From: Filomicrobium sp.
GTDB taxonomy: Bacteria > Pseudomonadota > Alphaproteobacteria > Rhizobiales > Hyphomicrobiaceae
NCBI GenBank assembly: GCA_021775655.1
Contig: JAJFHK010000428.1
Location: forward strand, 1 to 17,485
Direction of reading: 5' to 3'
Length of the DNA: 17,485 nt
This document shows, in pieces, positions 6,482 through 15,074 of this stretch. The translations under genes and the position numbers were made by a program. Every line of letters starts with the position of its first letter. The stretch's first letter is position 1. The notes under the pieces were generated by a model. It was not told the DNA's origin, did no database searches, and saw only the letters and a list, made by a program, of their open reading frames with translations.

Positions 6482-7033
6482 ATGTTTGCTGATGCCCCCC
6501 TCATGTCGTCACAAATCCAGCGTGCTGTTCTGCCTATTGAACAGTGGAACGTATTTGTTTGGGGCCGGTGGAGGGATTTGCAGCAAAAGGTAGTGAATTT
6601 CATGACTCATTTTTTCGCAGCACTTTTCATGGCCGGTCTTGTCGGCTTTTTTTGCTGGTGGTTGGGGCCGGGCTTAATCAGTGACTACGGTTTGCGTAAC
6701 GAAACACTTGTGCCAGTTACGGATATGCAGATCACCGAAGCCAAATGCCGCTCGAAGCTATTCGTCATTTCGTTCTGCGACATCGAGGCGGAGGGCCCTC
6801 GACAGGGTGAAAAGAACGAACTTTCCTACTTGATCCTCGGCAGTATGGGCGGCGAAAACGTCGGGTTGCTGCGCAGCCTGGAGCATCCCGATGTCGTCAC
6901 TAGCAATATTGGCATTGACTATTTCTGGAACCGGGTTGCTTCGTTCATCGTGTTTGGCGGGCTTCTGGCAGCACTCGTCATTGGCGGTATCATTGGTATG
7001 GCGCGCGGCGGAGATGAGGTGCAGACAACATGA
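6482..7033 (+). CDS. Uncharacterised two-TM membrane protein between ssrS and the cyclo-ligase
   Basis: I do not recognise this protein. With the start used here it has 183 aa: a hydrophilic, tryptophan-containing N-terminus (residues 1-40), a transmembrane helix at about 42-62, an approximately 85-residue loop containing two cysteines (89 and 99), a second helix at about 152-173 rich in Gly/Ala/Ile, and a short tail. The loop is probably periplasmic and the cysteines could form a disulphide. The start is uncertain: the open frame extends back to 6269, but that would overlap the 6S RNA. ATGs at 6482, 6503 and 6602 are all possible and none has a strong Shine-Dalgarno. Its stop lies 10 bases before the cyclo-ligase ATG, so the two are probably co-transcribed. 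Confidence 0.7.
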   Translation: MFADAPLMSSQIQRAVLPIEQWNVFVWGRWRDLQQKVVNFMTHFFAALFMAGLVGFFCWWLGPGLISDYGLRNETLVPVTDMQITEAKCRSKLFVISFCDIEAEGPRQGEKNELSYLILGSMGGENVGLLRSLEHPDVVTSNIGIDYFWNRVASFIVFGGLLAALVIGGIIGMARGGDEVQTT

Positions 7034-7043
7034 TTGGAATTCA

Positions 7044-7619
7044 ATGAGCCTTGACGAGGAAAAAAAGGCACTACGAGTTGAGGCTAAGTCACGACGGCTC
7101 GCAGCGTTTGAAAAGCATGGAGCTAGTGCTGGAGACTTGGTTGCTTTGCATGGATTGGCGTTTTGCGGGGCGACGCCGCCACAAATCGTTTCTGGTTTTT
7201 CGTCAATCGGAGACGAGATCGATGCTCGACCATTGATGAGACGGCTTCACGATGAAGGGTTCAAACTCGCCCTGCCTGTGATTCTGGGCAAGGCCAAACC
7301 ACTGATGATGCGGGCCTGGGCGCTGGGCGACCAGATGGAAGAAAAGACCTGGGGGATCGCCGAACCCTTGGATAGCGCACCGGAAGTACAACCTGATATT
7401 CTGCTGGTCCCCTTGCTTGCATTCGATCCACAAGGTTACCGGCTGGGTTACGGCGGCGGATTTTATGATAGGACGCTTGCAAAGCTGCGTGCGATCAAGC
7501 CAGTTGTTGCCATTGGGCTGGCATTCGACGAGCAGCGTCTCGACGCGGTGCCTCATGACAGCTATGACCTGCCCTGCGATTGGGTGCTGACGCCTTCCCG
7601 CGCCATTTGCTGTCATTAG
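7044..7619 (+). CDS. ygfA: 5-formyltetrahydrofolate cyclo-ligase
   Basis: A cytosolic enzyme that uses ATP to convert 5-formyl-THF to 5,10-methenyl-THF, returning folate to the one-carbon pool. The 191-aa product has the family landmarks: basic N-terminal helices (KKALRVEAKSRRLA), the substrate strand DILLVPLLAFDPQGYRLG (118-135) and the glycine-rich phosphate-binding GYGGGFYDRT (135-144). The ATG at 7044 follows GGA at about -8 to -10. A longer reading of the same frame from 6891 would overlap the membrane gene. It lies downstream of ssrS, as in E. coli where the two are co-transcribed; here a membrane-protein gene is interposed. The gene is also called fthC or mthfs. Confidence 0.93.
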   Translation: MSLDEEKKALRVEAKSRRLAAFEKHGASAGDLVALHGLAFCGATPPQIVSGFSSIGDEIDARPLMRRLHDEGFKLALPVILGKAKPLMMRAWALGDQMEEKTWGIAEPLDSAPEVQPDILLVPLLAFDPQGYRLGYGGGFYDRTLAKLRAIKPVVAIGLAFDEQRLDAVPHDSYDLPCDWVLTPSRAICCH

Positions 7620-7644
7620 TCTCAAGCAACAACAAAAAGACCGT

Positions 7645-8463
7645 ATGCGACTTTTATTTCTCGGCGACATCGTCGGCCGCGCGGGCCGAAGCGCTATTCT
7701 GGAGACGCTGCCCGATCTGCGTGAGCGCTGGAAGCTCGACTTCGTGATCATCAACGGAGAGAATTCAGCCGGCGGTTTTGGCATCACCGAGAAGATCCTC
7801 AATGAGGTTCTCGATGCCGGCGCAGATGCGGTAACCCTTGGAAATCATTCGTTCGATCAGAAGGAAACGCTTGTCTATATTGAGCGTCAGGACCGTCTGA
7901 TAAGACCGATAAACTATCCGCCAGGAACACCTGGCAGGGGGGTTGGGCTCTATGAAGCGCGAAATGGTGCGCAGGTGCTCGTGGTCAATGCGCTGGGCCG
8001 GGTTTATATGGCCGAAATGGATTGTCCGTTCCGGGCTGTCGAGCGAGAGTTGATTGCGTGCCCGCTCGGACAAGGGGCCGATGCCATCGTTGTCGACTTT
8101 CATGCGGAAGCGACAAGTGAGAAGCAGGCCTTCGGGAATTTTGTCGACGGTCGGGCCAGTCTCGTTGTCGGCACGCATACTCACACGCCGACTTCGGATG
8201 AGCGGGTTCTTCCTGGTGGCACGGCCTATATGTCGGACGCGGGCATGTGTGGCGACTACAACTCAGTTCTTGGGATGGTGGCCGACGAACCGTTGCACCG
8301 CTTTTTGACACGAATCCCTAAAGATCGATTCGAGCCTGCAATGGGCCCGGCATCGATCTGCGGCGTTGCGGTTGATACCGACGATGCAACTGGGTTGGCG
8401 CGGCATGTAGGAGCGGTGCGGATCGGTGGTTGCTTGTCGCCTGCGGAACCGGATTTCTGGTGA
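7645..8463 (+). CDS. YmdB-type metallophosphoesterase (TIGR00282 family)
   Basis: A 272-aa dimetal phosphoesterase. Ligand motifs are intact: FLGDIVG (Asp8), NGENSAGG (Glu39/Asn40), LGNHSFD (Asn67/His68), DFHAEATSEK (His153) and GTHTHTPT (His178, His180), followed by the conserved AYMSDAGMCGDYNSVLG. Characterised relatives such as Bacillus YmdB hydrolyse 2',3'-cyclic nucleotides and affect RNA metabolism and biofilm decisions; the substrate here is inferred from that family. The ATG starts the canonical MRLLFLGDIVGRAGR. It lies 25 bases after the cyclo-ligase stop, consistent with one operon. Confidence 0.92.
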   Translation: MRLLFLGDIVGRAGRSAILETLPDLRERWKLDFVIINGENSAGGFGITEKILNEVLDAGADAVTLGNHSFDQKETLVYIERQDRLIRPINYPPGTPGRGVGLYEARNGAQVLVVNALGRVYMAEMDCPFRAVERELIACPLGQGADAIVVDFHAEATSEKQAFGNFVDGRASLVVGTHTHTPTSDERVLPGGTAYMSDAGMCGDYNSVLGMVADEPLHRFLTRIPKDRFEPAMGPASICGVAVDTDDATGLARHVGAVRIGGCLSPAEPDFW

Positions 8464-8586
8464 CGGTTGTTTGCCGCGGTACATTCTATCGCGGTGAGTT
8501 GCTTGACCGGTGCCTCTGCGCTCGCGAAAAACAACCCGCGTTAAAAAGATGTGAACTTCTCTAAGACGAATTCGGAGACGGAGTCG

Positions 8587-9336
8587 ATGGCCGGGCATTC
8601 AAAGTTCAAGAACATCATGCACCGCAAGGGCAAGCAGGATAAGGCCCGGGCCAAGGTTTTCACCAAAATTGCCCGCGAAATCACGCTGGCGGCAAAGAAC
8701 GGCTTGCCCGATCCTGCGATGAACCCGAAGCTCCGTCTGGCCCTGCAAGCGGCGCGCGCGGAAAACATGCCAAAGGATAATATTGAGCGAGCCATCAAAA
8801 AGGCCAGCGGCGCCGAAGCCGAAGATATCGAATCGATCCGCTACGAAGGCTATGGGCCGGGCGGGGTTGCTATTGTCGTCGAAACGCTAACCGACAACCG
8901 TAATCGGACAAGTGCTGCAGTTCGCGCAGCATTCTCCAAGCATGGCGGAAATCTCGGTTCGACTGGAGCCGTGTCGCATATGTTCGACCATGTTGGTGAG
9001 ATCATATACCAGACCGAGGCAGGGAGTGCCGACGAGGTGCTCGAAGCGGCGATTGAAGCCGGTGCGGAAGATTGCTCCTCCGATGAAGACGGGCATCTTA
9101 TCAGCTGCAGTTTCGACAGCCTGGGTACGGTTGCCGGAATACTTGAAGATCGTCTCGGCGAAGCCAAAAGCGTCAAAGATGTGTGGCGTCCGAACCTCAG
9201 TAATGAGGTGGATGAGGACAATGCTTCGACGGTTTTGAAACTGATCGATGCTTTGGAAGACGATGATGACGTTCAGAGTGTTTTTGCCAATTTTGATATT
9301 TCCGATGAAGTCATGGCGAAACTGACTGCTGCCTGA
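8587..9336 (+). CDS. yebC: YebC/PmpR family protein
   Basis: A 249-aa cytosolic protein of the YebC/TACO1 family, annotated for years as a transcriptional regulator; recent work on some members points to a role in translation through difficult stretches such as polyproline. It begins [20 protein letters not shown], the diagnostic N-terminus, and contains [17 protein letters not shown] and [22 protein letters not shown]. Length fits the family (about 245-250). I chose ATG 8587, preceded by GGAG at about -13 to -10, over the in-frame ATG at 8551, which adds twelve residues before the conserved start. It sits upstream of ruvC and ruvA, a common bacterial arrangement. Confidence 0.95.
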   Translation: MAGHSKFKNIMHRKGKQDKARAKVFTKIAREITLAAKNGLPDPAMNPKLRLALQAARAENMPKDNIERAIKKASGAEAEDIESIRYEGYGPGGVAIVVETLTDNRNRTSAAVRAAFSKHGGNLGSTGAVSHMFDHVGEIIYQTEAGSADEVLEAAIEAGAEDCSSDEDGHLISCSFDSLGTVAGILEDRLGEAKSVKDVWRPNLSNEVDEDNASTVLKLIDALEDDDDVQSVFANFDISDEVMAKLTAA

Positions 9337-9481
9337 GATAGACTGGCGGCGCTCCAAGGCGCGAAGCATATAATCTTTAACTGATACAAAGCTGACTAAA
9401 ATTGTGCCTCAGAAGTAAACGAAAGCTTTTCAGGGTGTGGGTAACATCAACCAATCGATGCTTGCCTTAGGAGAGATTGTC

Positions 9482-9673
9482 ATGGGTATCGGGAGCCAAG
9501 GGTTTCAGGATTACTGTCGTGTGCTGTCCATCGCAATGGATCACGGCGCGCGCAAGCAAGCGATGCGCAATGCGGTGCGAGAAAAGCTAAGGAAGTCGCT
9601 TGCTGCCCTTCCCTGGAGCATTCCCGCGACACCCGTTGCCAGCGAGAAGGACCGTGAGGAAAATCAAGCTTAG
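9482..9673 (+). CDS. Small basic protein of unknown function between yebC and ruvC
   Basis: A 63-aa product not recognised. It is rich in Arg/Lys in the middle (HGARKQAMRNAVREKLRKSL, residues 21-40), probably a helix, with a Pro-containing and acidic tail. AGGAG (9469-9473) lies 8 bases before the ATG, a near-ideal ribosome binding site, which is the main reason to call it. A GTG at 9437 would extend it by 15 residues but has its AGGG too close. No signal peptide or membrane segment is visible. A short gene lacking homologs would not be surprising here. Confidence 0.5.
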   Translation: MGIGSQGFQDYCRVLSIAMDHGARKQAMRNAVREKLRKSLAALPWSIPATPVASEKDREENQA

Positions 9674-9824
9674 TAGGCGGGCTTGTGTATCACCATTGGA
9701 TTTAACCAGCTGATCCCTCGCAGGTAGGGCTGTGTTTCGCCAGCAGAACAATCCCATCTAGGTCAGTAAGGCTCTAATGCCGGGGGGCGTTAGGTTAGAG
9801 GCGAATCGCTGTAAGTGTCGTCGT

Positions 9825-10391
9825 ATGGGGGAACAGCGAACTGTCTGCATCATTGGCATCGATCCGGGGCTTCGCCGCACCGGCTGGGGCATTGTCGATA
9901 GTGATGGTGTGCGGCTCAGCTATGTTGCCTCCGGGCATATCACTGCGCCTAAAGATGAAGAACTCGCTTACCGGTTACGAGAAATCTTCGAGGGTATAAG
10001 CGGTGTGATAGCGAGTTACTCGCCGCGTGAAGCCGCCGTGGAAGAAACGTTTGTCAATGACAATGCACGGGCAACCCTTAAGCTCGGTCAGGCACGCGGT
10101 ATGGCCCTTTTAGCTCCTGCGCTCAAAGGGCTGCGCGTTGCTGAATACTCACCGAACCTCATCAAGAAGAGCGTGGTTGGAACCGGCCATGCAGATAAGC
10201 GCCAGATTCAAGCAATGATCGGCGTACTTCTACCGCGGGCAAAATTCAAAAGTGCGGATGAAGCAGATGCGCTGGCGATCGCGATTTGCCATGCCAATCA
10301 CCGGACCGGCGCACAGGCAAAAGCTGCTGCGGCTGCTGCCGAGTCCGCGCGGCTTGCCCGTCGCGGTGGGCCGCCAGCTGCCGCTCGCTGA
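9825..10391 (+). CDS. ruvC: Crossover junction endodeoxyribonuclease RuvC
   Basis: RuvC resolves Holliday junctions by paired nicks during recombinational repair, working with RuvA and RuvB. The 188-aa product keeps the acidic active site: [14 protein letters not shown] (Asp12), AVEETFVN (Glu73) and [16 protein letters not shown] (Asp145 and Asp148). The N-terminus is chosen at ATG 9825 so that it begins just before IIGIDPG as in the family; an upstream ATG (9777) adds a 16-residue basic stretch unlike RuvC. The C-terminus, from about residue 160, is an Ala/Arg-rich tail. ruvA follows about 107 bases downstream. Confidence 0.95.
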   Translation: MGEQRTVCIIGIDPGLRRTGWGIVDSDGVRLSYVASGHITAPKDEELAYRLREIFEGISGVIASYSPREAAVEETFVNDNARATLKLGQARGMALLAPALKGLRVAEYSPNLIKKSVVGTGHADKRQIQAMIGVLLPRAKFKSADEADALAIAICHANHRTGAQAKAAAAAAESARLARRGGPPAAAR

Positions 10392-10498
10392 TCGTACCAG
10401 TTGGAAACTGTGCTCTTGAAGATGGGACGAAGGTGCTTTTAGCGTCGTAACATGCTGCTGAAGCGAGTTGGACACATTGGCATTTAATGGGACAGGTC

Positions 10499-11116
10499 AT
10501 GATCGGAAAGCTGCGCGGCAAGGTTGATGCAATGGGGGAAAGCATCGTTATTCTTGACGTTGGGGGTGTCGGCTACGAGGTGCAGGCTTCGGCACGGACG
10601 CTGCGCGCGCTCGAACTGGGCAAAGAGGCGGTTCTCACCATTGACACGCATGTGCGCGAGGATGCGATTAAGCTCTACGGATTCTTCACCGAAGTAGAAC
10701 GCAGCTGGTTTCGCACGCTGCAAACGATACAAGGTGTCGGTGCAAAGGTAGCGCTTGCAGTGCTCGGTATTTTATCCCCAACCGACCTATCTAATGCGAT
10801 CGCATTGGGGAATTGGCAGGCAGTGGAACAAACCCCGGGGGTCGGCAAGAAGATTGCTCAGCGGATTGTCGCCGAGTTGAAGGACAAAGCACCAGGTCTT
10901 GCAATGGCAGGCGTGGGCGAGGGAGCTGGAAGCGACAGCACGGGTGGAGAATCCGCAGAATCCAGTGCGGCGGCCGAAGCAATGTCTGCACTGGCGAATC
11001 TTGGGTATCAGCCAAGCGAGGCTGCGCGCGCCGTGGCTGCTGCGGCAAAGGAGCTTGGAAACGAAGCCGAGACCGCAGCACTCATTCGGCGCGGTTTGAA
11101 GGAACTGGCCGGGTGA
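10499..11116 (+). CDS. ruvA: Holliday junction branch migration protein RuvA
   Basis: RuvA tetramers clamp Holliday junctions and load the RuvB motor. The 205-aa product shows the N-terminal OB-fold beginning MIGKLRGKV and ending around [10 protein letters not shown], two helix-hairpin-helix motifs ([16 protein letters not shown] and [18 protein letters not shown]), a flexible Gly/Ser linker, and the C-terminal RuvB-binding domain with [20 protein letters not shown]. The start is placed at the second ATG (10499), which matches the family; the ATG at 10487 adds four residues. ruvB is not the next gene, unlike in many relatives. Confidence 0.95.
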   Translation: MIGKLRGKVDAMGESIVILDVGGVGYEVQASARTLRALELGKEAVLTIDTHVREDAIKLYGFFTEVERSWFRTLQTIQGVGAKVALAVLGILSPTDLSNAIALGNWQAVEQTPGVGKKIAQRIVAELKDKAPGLAMAGVGEGAGSDSTGGESAESSAAAEAMSALANLGYQPSEAARAVAAAAKELGNEAETAALIRRGLKELAG

Positions 11117-11172
11117 ATCCTGGGGCGTGCGATGACCTTGGCTAGTGGTGACAAGCCAATCGGGGGAGTGTT

Positions 11173-11616
11173 ATGGCGAATTCAAATGGCGACGAGCCCG
11201 GTAATCTATCGCGGGCGATGTGGGTGTTCCTCGTCTATATGCTCGTTGGACCATTCTTTTCCGGGTTGGCGGTTGCTGCTGCTCTGATAGTGGGGCCGGC
11301 AATTGGCATGCAGCTATGGCTGCCCAATCCTCTGCCAGAGGTGGGGCCCAGCGCAATATCGGCATTTGTGTGGGCTGCCATTCCATCTGCGCTGGCGGCA
11401 ATAATTGTAGTCCCACGTGTCATTATGACTGGCAGGTTTGGTTGGATCGAAGCCGCGGTTGCTGGTGTTATTGGTTTCGCCACCGTGGCAATCGTGACCG
11501 GAACTCCGGATCGCAGTATGTTGCCGGGCCTGTCATTCGTTGCTGGATTGATTTCGGCAGGCGTGCATCGGGCAATGGAGGCAAGTAAGATCATTCGAGG
11601 TGGAAAACCTTCATGA
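11173..11616 (+). CDS. Small polytopic membrane protein
   Basis: A 147-aa product with about four hydrophobic segments: residues 14-38, 56-75, 90-107 and 113-131, the last before a short basic C-terminus. GGGGGAG lies about 5 bases before the ATG. I recognise no domain. Its stop overlaps the start of the cyclophilin-like gene by 4 bases (ATGA at 11613-11616), so the two are translationally coupled. It follows ruvA by 56 bases and may share its transcript. Confidence 0.75.
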   Translation: MANSNGDEPGNLSRAMWVFLVYMLVGPFFSGLAVAAALIVGPAIGMQLWLPNPLPEVGPSAISAFVWAAIPSALAAIIVVPRVIMTGRFGWIEAAVAGVIGFATVAIVTGTPDRSMLPGLSFVAGLISAGVHRAMEASKIIRGGKPS

Positions 11617-11990
11617 CTGGGTTACTCATTCGGGCTGGTGACGTCGTGGTGCGTGCCGAATTGCTGGAAACACCGACTGCCGCGAAGATCAAGAACGCCC
11701 TGCCGATTTACGGGCGTGCGCAGACCTGGGGCGAAGAGATTTACTTTTCGATTGGCGTCGATAGCGATGAAGAGCCTGAAGCCAAAGATGTCATGGAGCT
11801 TGGTGAAATTGCGTTCTGGCCTGGAGGCAAAGCAATCGCCATTGGGTTCGGCCGGACGCCTGCTTCGCGTGGCGATGAAATCCGCCTTGTCAGTCCGTGC
11901 AATGTGTGGGCGCGAGCGCTTGATGATGTGCGTGCATTTGCTTCCGTGCGCGACGGAGATGATGTGTCGGTACTCGAAGCGGATAGCTAA
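11613..11990 (+). CDS. Cyclophilin-like fold protein
   Basis: A 125-aa all-beta protein resembling the cyclophilin-like (TM1367/DUF369) family: [54 protein letters not shown] and [20 protein letters not shown]. Proteins of this family share the cyclophilin barrel but generally lack proven prolyl isomerase activity; the function is unknown. The start overlaps the preceding membrane-protein gene by 4 bases. Its last 4 bases overlap the tail of the ELM1-family gene on the opposite strand. Confidence 0.82.
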   Translation: MTGLLIRAGDVVVRAELLETPTAAKIKNALPIYGRAQTWGEEIYFSIGVDSDEEPEAKDVMELGEIAFWPGGKAIAIGFGRTPASRGDEIRLVSPCNVWARALDDVRAFASVRDGDDVSVLEADS

Positions 11991-13036
11991 GTCCCGTAGG
12001 TCAACAAGTTGGGTAGCCGTTTTTCAAGTTCGGCAGCGAGCTGGTCGAGCGGATTTTCATGTTGCGGTTTGACCTGTTGCAGTGCATGGGCAATAGCGCC
12101 TGGATCTCCTAAGTCCGAGATAGGCAACTGTCGGAGCCAACCGTTGTCCGAGAGCCAGCTGCGATAACTTTGCTCATTATCTGGAAGACCAAAATCGCGC
12201 GGGGCGACGGCAATCACCTGTTGACGCATCCATATTGCTTCTGAGAGCATTGTGCTGGAATCGGCTGTGCATACGATTGCTTGCGATTCAGCGAGAAGTG
12301 GACCGAGGGTGCCAGGACCGGCGCTGCGAACATCGATAAACTGAGAAATTGGTGTGTCTGCCGTCTGGGCCAGAACCGCCAGTCGATCGGAAACGCTTTG
12401 CGGAGTCCGGGGAGAATTCGCGACAATCCAGCCGATGCCGGTCCGCTCGTGGGCGTCCTCAACGAAACTTATGAGTTCGCTCCAGTCCTGTTCCTCGTAA
12501 CGAATTGTTCCGCTATCTCCGCCGATGATCAGGCCGAGGGGTGCTGAGGCATTTCCTATATTTTTAGGGGCGATTGCGTCCGGATCCAAACTGCAAGGCT
12601 TCAACCACATGAGACGGTTCGGAGCGTTGGCGTCGGCCGCATAAGACGTCATCACGAGTGCAAAATCGTGCGGGCGAAAGCGCCGGAGTGATCCGTAAAA
12701 AATATTCGGGGCATTTGTAATGCGGGCTGCGGCAATGTTGGCTGCGAGCGTGTTGCCGCCTGCCGAAACAATTAGTTCAGGGTCTCCGATCTTACCAGCG
12801 TCTATCGCGTAAACAGATTTTAGAATGCGACGGGACGGAATCTTGATGTTGGTCAGAGTAGATAGGGCTGCTCCTGGAATCCATCCTGGTTTGCGAACTT
12901 CGAGCCTCGTGATGTCGACGCTACGTCGGCGCGCGATTGCTGCAACGATCCCTTCAGAAAGATTGAAGTGTCCCGGCCGCCCATCGGAGATGAGCAGCAC
13001 ACGCAGGGGCGGGGCAAATTTGGGTGAAGCGTTCAT
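11987..13036 (-). CDS. ELM1/GtrOC1 (DUF1022) family protein, putative glycosyltransferase
   Basis: A 349-aa protein. The N-terminal [20 protein letters not shown] segment (about residues 12-31) and later motifs such as [29 protein letters not shown] and [10 protein letters not shown]([10 protein letters not shown]) are characteristic of the 'mitochondrial fission ELM1' family, bacterial members of which are thought to be GT-B-like glycosyltransferases. The GGDSG and SSTMLSEA motifs fit a nucleotide-sugar site. Cell-envelope glycosylation is a reasonable inference; the substrate is unknown. No clear Shine-Dalgarno precedes the ATG. It is convergent with the cyclophilin-like gene, overlapping it by 4 bases at the 3' end. 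Confidence 0.82.
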   Translation of the reverse strand: MNASPKFAPPLRVLLISDGRPGHFNLSEGIVAAIARRRSVDITRLEVRKPGWIPGAALSTLTNIKIPSRRILKSVYAIDAGKIGDPELIVSAGGNTLAANIAAARITNAPNIFYGSLRRFRPHDFALVMTSYAADANAPNRLMWLKPCSLDPDAIAPKNIGNASAPLGLIIGGDSGTIRYEEQDWSELISFVEDAHERTGIGWIVANSPRTPQSVSDRLAVLAQTADTPISQFIDVRSAGPGTLGPLLAESQAIVCTADSSTMLSEAIWMRQQVIAVAPRDFGLPDNEQSYRSWLSDNGWLRQLPISDLGDPGAIAHALQQVKPQHENPLDQLAAELEKRLPNLLTYGT

Positions 13037-13102
13037 AGCTGGAGTATTGGCATGCTGGTGAGCAGTCCGCCATGCCTCGGAAGGGTCTCGGTTATCGGGA
13101 GG

Positions 13103-13121
13103 CTCTCGGGTGGCCGGAGAG
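13103..13121. repeat. Short inverted repeat upstream of the ELM1-family gene
   Basis: CTCTC (13103-13107) pairs with GAGAG (13117-13121), with inner GG/CC pairs, in the 198-bp gap between the ELM1-family start and the next gene. It could be leader structure or chance. Nothing else in the gap stands out. Confidence 0.25.
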
Positions 13122-13234
13122 TTACACCGCAGATGTGTCCGTTATTGGATGATAAACCGGGCGATGTTTGCAGCGCGGGTCTCGGTAAAAGTTTGATCCC
13201 AAGGCGTTAGCTATGAAGCGTGTGACCACCGGCC

Positions 13235-14011
13235 TCAATTGGTATCGAGCGCCAAGCGTTCACCAACCCATTTCGTAACGCGGTTCTTGCAATAAGCGGG
13301 TTTGCTGTCGAGTTGGATGCCGACGTAAAGCTGCTGCTTGTCGGAATCGAGAGCTGCCTTCAGGCGCCCGCCACCGCTCGGCACCTTCTTTCGCGTTCTG
13401 GCATCGCACGGTACTACAGAATATACCAGGGTACGGTCTTGCATCGTGGGAGGCGGATTTCCTGCCTGTTGATTGACATCGTAGCAGAATGCGAGTCCTC
13501 GGCGGATATCGTTACCCGCGATCCTCCACACGAGTTGCTGCTTGCCGTAGTAGCGCGGGGCAGGCAACTTACGCCATTGGAGTGCGTCGCTGGAGAAGCT
13601 GAAGCTGCTCTGTTCGGCGTTATAATGAACGGGCACTTCCGGGTGCCACGTGTCCCAGTCGGTGATTGCTGCGAGATATTGTTCGTACTGCTCGGGCGTG
13701 AAGCGAACGCGGGCTCTGTAGATGGCGCCGCGCTTATGACAAACCGATATCTTTTGTCCTCTGTTGAGCCGTTCGATTTGGACATCGGCAGGAATGTGCA
13801 ACTGCTGGCGAACGATCTCTCTGCCTCGGTCAGCGGTCATGACATCGTCGAGATAGAGGATGTAAATAATCCCGGCGAACATAAGTAACAGTAGATTTCC
13901 GGAGAATGATCCTGAGCCGCCCAGGTGCCACTCCAATTGCGAGATAAGGATTATCAGGACGGCTGCGAAGGGTAGGCAAATGAGGACGATCGCTGTGATG
14001 CTCATTGTCAT
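13235..14011 (-). CDS. Uncharacterised membrane-anchored protein
   Basis: A 258-aa product I do not recognise. Two hydrophobic helices (about residues 4-24 and 38-55) are followed by a soluble domain of about 200 residues with mixed beta-type sequence and four cysteines (91, 176 and two in the C-terminal half), consistent with an exported domain. GGGA lies upstream of the ATG at the complement of 14009-14011. The next gene upstream is divergent, so it is probably transcribed alone or followed by the ELM1-family gene (198 bases downstream). Confidence 0.7.
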   Translation of the reverse strand: MTMSITAIVLICLPFAAVLIILISQLEWHLGGSGSFSGNLLLLMFAGIIYILYLDDVMTADRGREIVRQQLHIPADVQIERLNRGQKISVCHKRGAIYRARVRFTPEQYEQYLAAITDWDTWHPEVPVHYNAEQSSFSFSSDALQWRKLPAPRYYGKQQLVWRIAGNDIRRGLAFCYDVNQQAGNPPPTMQDRTLVYSVVPCDARTRKKVPSGGGRLKAALDSDKQQLYVGIQLDSKPAYCKNRVTKWVGERLALDTN

Positions 14012-14203
14012 CGTAATGTCCCGCTATTCCTCATGGTTTAGTACGTTATTTAACCGGTGGCGCTGCTCAAGCTCCGCACACATCGGTAATTGAGTTTAGG
14101 CGGGCCGCGTTAATGAATTTACAGCGGATCGGTATGCGCATGAACCGGATGCAATTGCCGCTGGTTAGGGCATTCTTTGCAACTCGTGCCTACTATCCGC
14201 TGT

Positions 14204-14662
14204 ATGCCGATTTATCGCTCATTTGCAGTCTTCGTACTCTTTCTGGTGACACCATACGTGGTGGTCGCCATTAATCTACTGCCCTGCCCGCCCTGTAAAA
14301 TTTCAGGCAACTTGCTCGTTGCGATTCTCGGTTTGGCGTATGCGATTCCGTTTGTTTTGGGTGCGCTTACGATTGCAGCGTTGGTCGCTGGGTCACTCGG
14401 GTTGCGGCGCGGATTGCGAAAGTCGCGGCCGTACAGCACCGCGACCGGGGCGATGATTTTAGTCGTGGGTTTTAGCGTCGGATTGAGCCTGCTTAACTGG
14501 TCGACGAAGAAGCTCGACCGCCACGCTTATCCAAGTAGTTTCAGAAGCATATTTGAGAAGCTGGAAGATAGGAAAACCACCGTGGGGGATCTACGGCGAC
14601 GGAAGGCTCAACCCGCCTTTCTGCAACCCAACCGGTCTCCTAACAGATCAAATCACGACTGA
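14204..14662 (+). CDS. Uncharacterised small membrane protein with a CPPC motif
   Basis: A 152-aa product, not recognised. Hydrophobic segments lie at about residues 5-25, 36-66 and 82-98. A CPPC motif (residues 28-31) lies just after the first helix. The last 50 residues are hydrophilic and basic. The ATG at 14204 is used; a TTG at 14177 would extend it by nine residues. Neither has a good Shine-Dalgarno, so the call is moderate. It lies between a divergent membrane-protein gene and a convergent DUF2007-like gene. Confidence 0.5.
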   Translation: MPIYRSFAVFVLFLVTPYVVVAINLLPCPPCKISGNLLVAILGLAYAIPFVLGALTIAALVAGSLGLRRGLRKSRPYSTATGAMILVVGFSVGLSLLNWSTKKLDRHAYPSSFRSIFEKLEDRKTTVGDLRRRKAQPAFLQPNRSPNRSNHD

Positions 14663-14759
14663 CGGCATTTCGCCTGACTCGAAACCTGCCAGCCATCCAA
14701 AGTTGCAAGCCGGCGGCGGGAGGCCGAGGTCGGCGTATTGATCCCAAACGGACCTAGCT

Positions 14760-15074
14760 TCATCGGCGCCGAACTGGATGAGGAATGCCCGCGAAGAGGT
14801 AAACAGCAGCAGCCAATATCACCTCAGAGAGTGGCAGCCGTTGTTGCTTGGATTTTGTACTTCGCACCGTATCCAGAAGCTTACAGGCATCCACAACTTC
14901 GCTATCAATCGTGCAAAGGCGAACGCCCTGTAATGCAGTGGTGAGGTGCCAAGCGTTCGATGCGTGATACCAGTCCGGGATGACTGCGAATACACCGTGA
15001 GCTTCAAAGAACGATCTTGCGACCATCGCCTCCGAATATGTTGGATAGGTCCGTATTGTTACAAGCGAAGCCAT
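14760..15074 (-). CDS. DUF2007-like protein with C-terminal hydrophobic segment
   Basis: A 104-aa product. Residues 3-70 fit the DUF2007 pattern: a first strand VTIRTY, a helix with EAMVARSFFEAHGV carrying the 'right-hand' FFEAHGV turn, then AVIPDWYHASNAW, a strand LQGVRLCTID and the helix VVDACKLLDTV. Such domains are ferredoxin-like, found alone in many proteobacteria, and suspected of signalling or degradation roles without firm evidence. A hydrophobic stretch at 83-96 could be a single membrane helix. The start is supported only by a weak GAG before the ATG. Confidence 0.65.
   Translation of the reverse strand: MASLVTIRTYPTYSEAMVARSFFEAHGVFAVIPDWYHASNAWHLTTALQGVRLCTIDSEVVDACKLLDTVRSTKSKQQRLPLSEVILAAAVYLFAGIPHPVRRR

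Noticed and set aside
8887..9369. 160-codon minus-strand frame
   Set aside because: Antisense to yebC, which is clearly coding.
11138..11159. Inverted repeat TTGGCT/AGCCAA after ruvA as a terminator
   Set aside because: The 10-base loop and absence of a U-run make termination unlikely, and the next gene begins 14 bases on.
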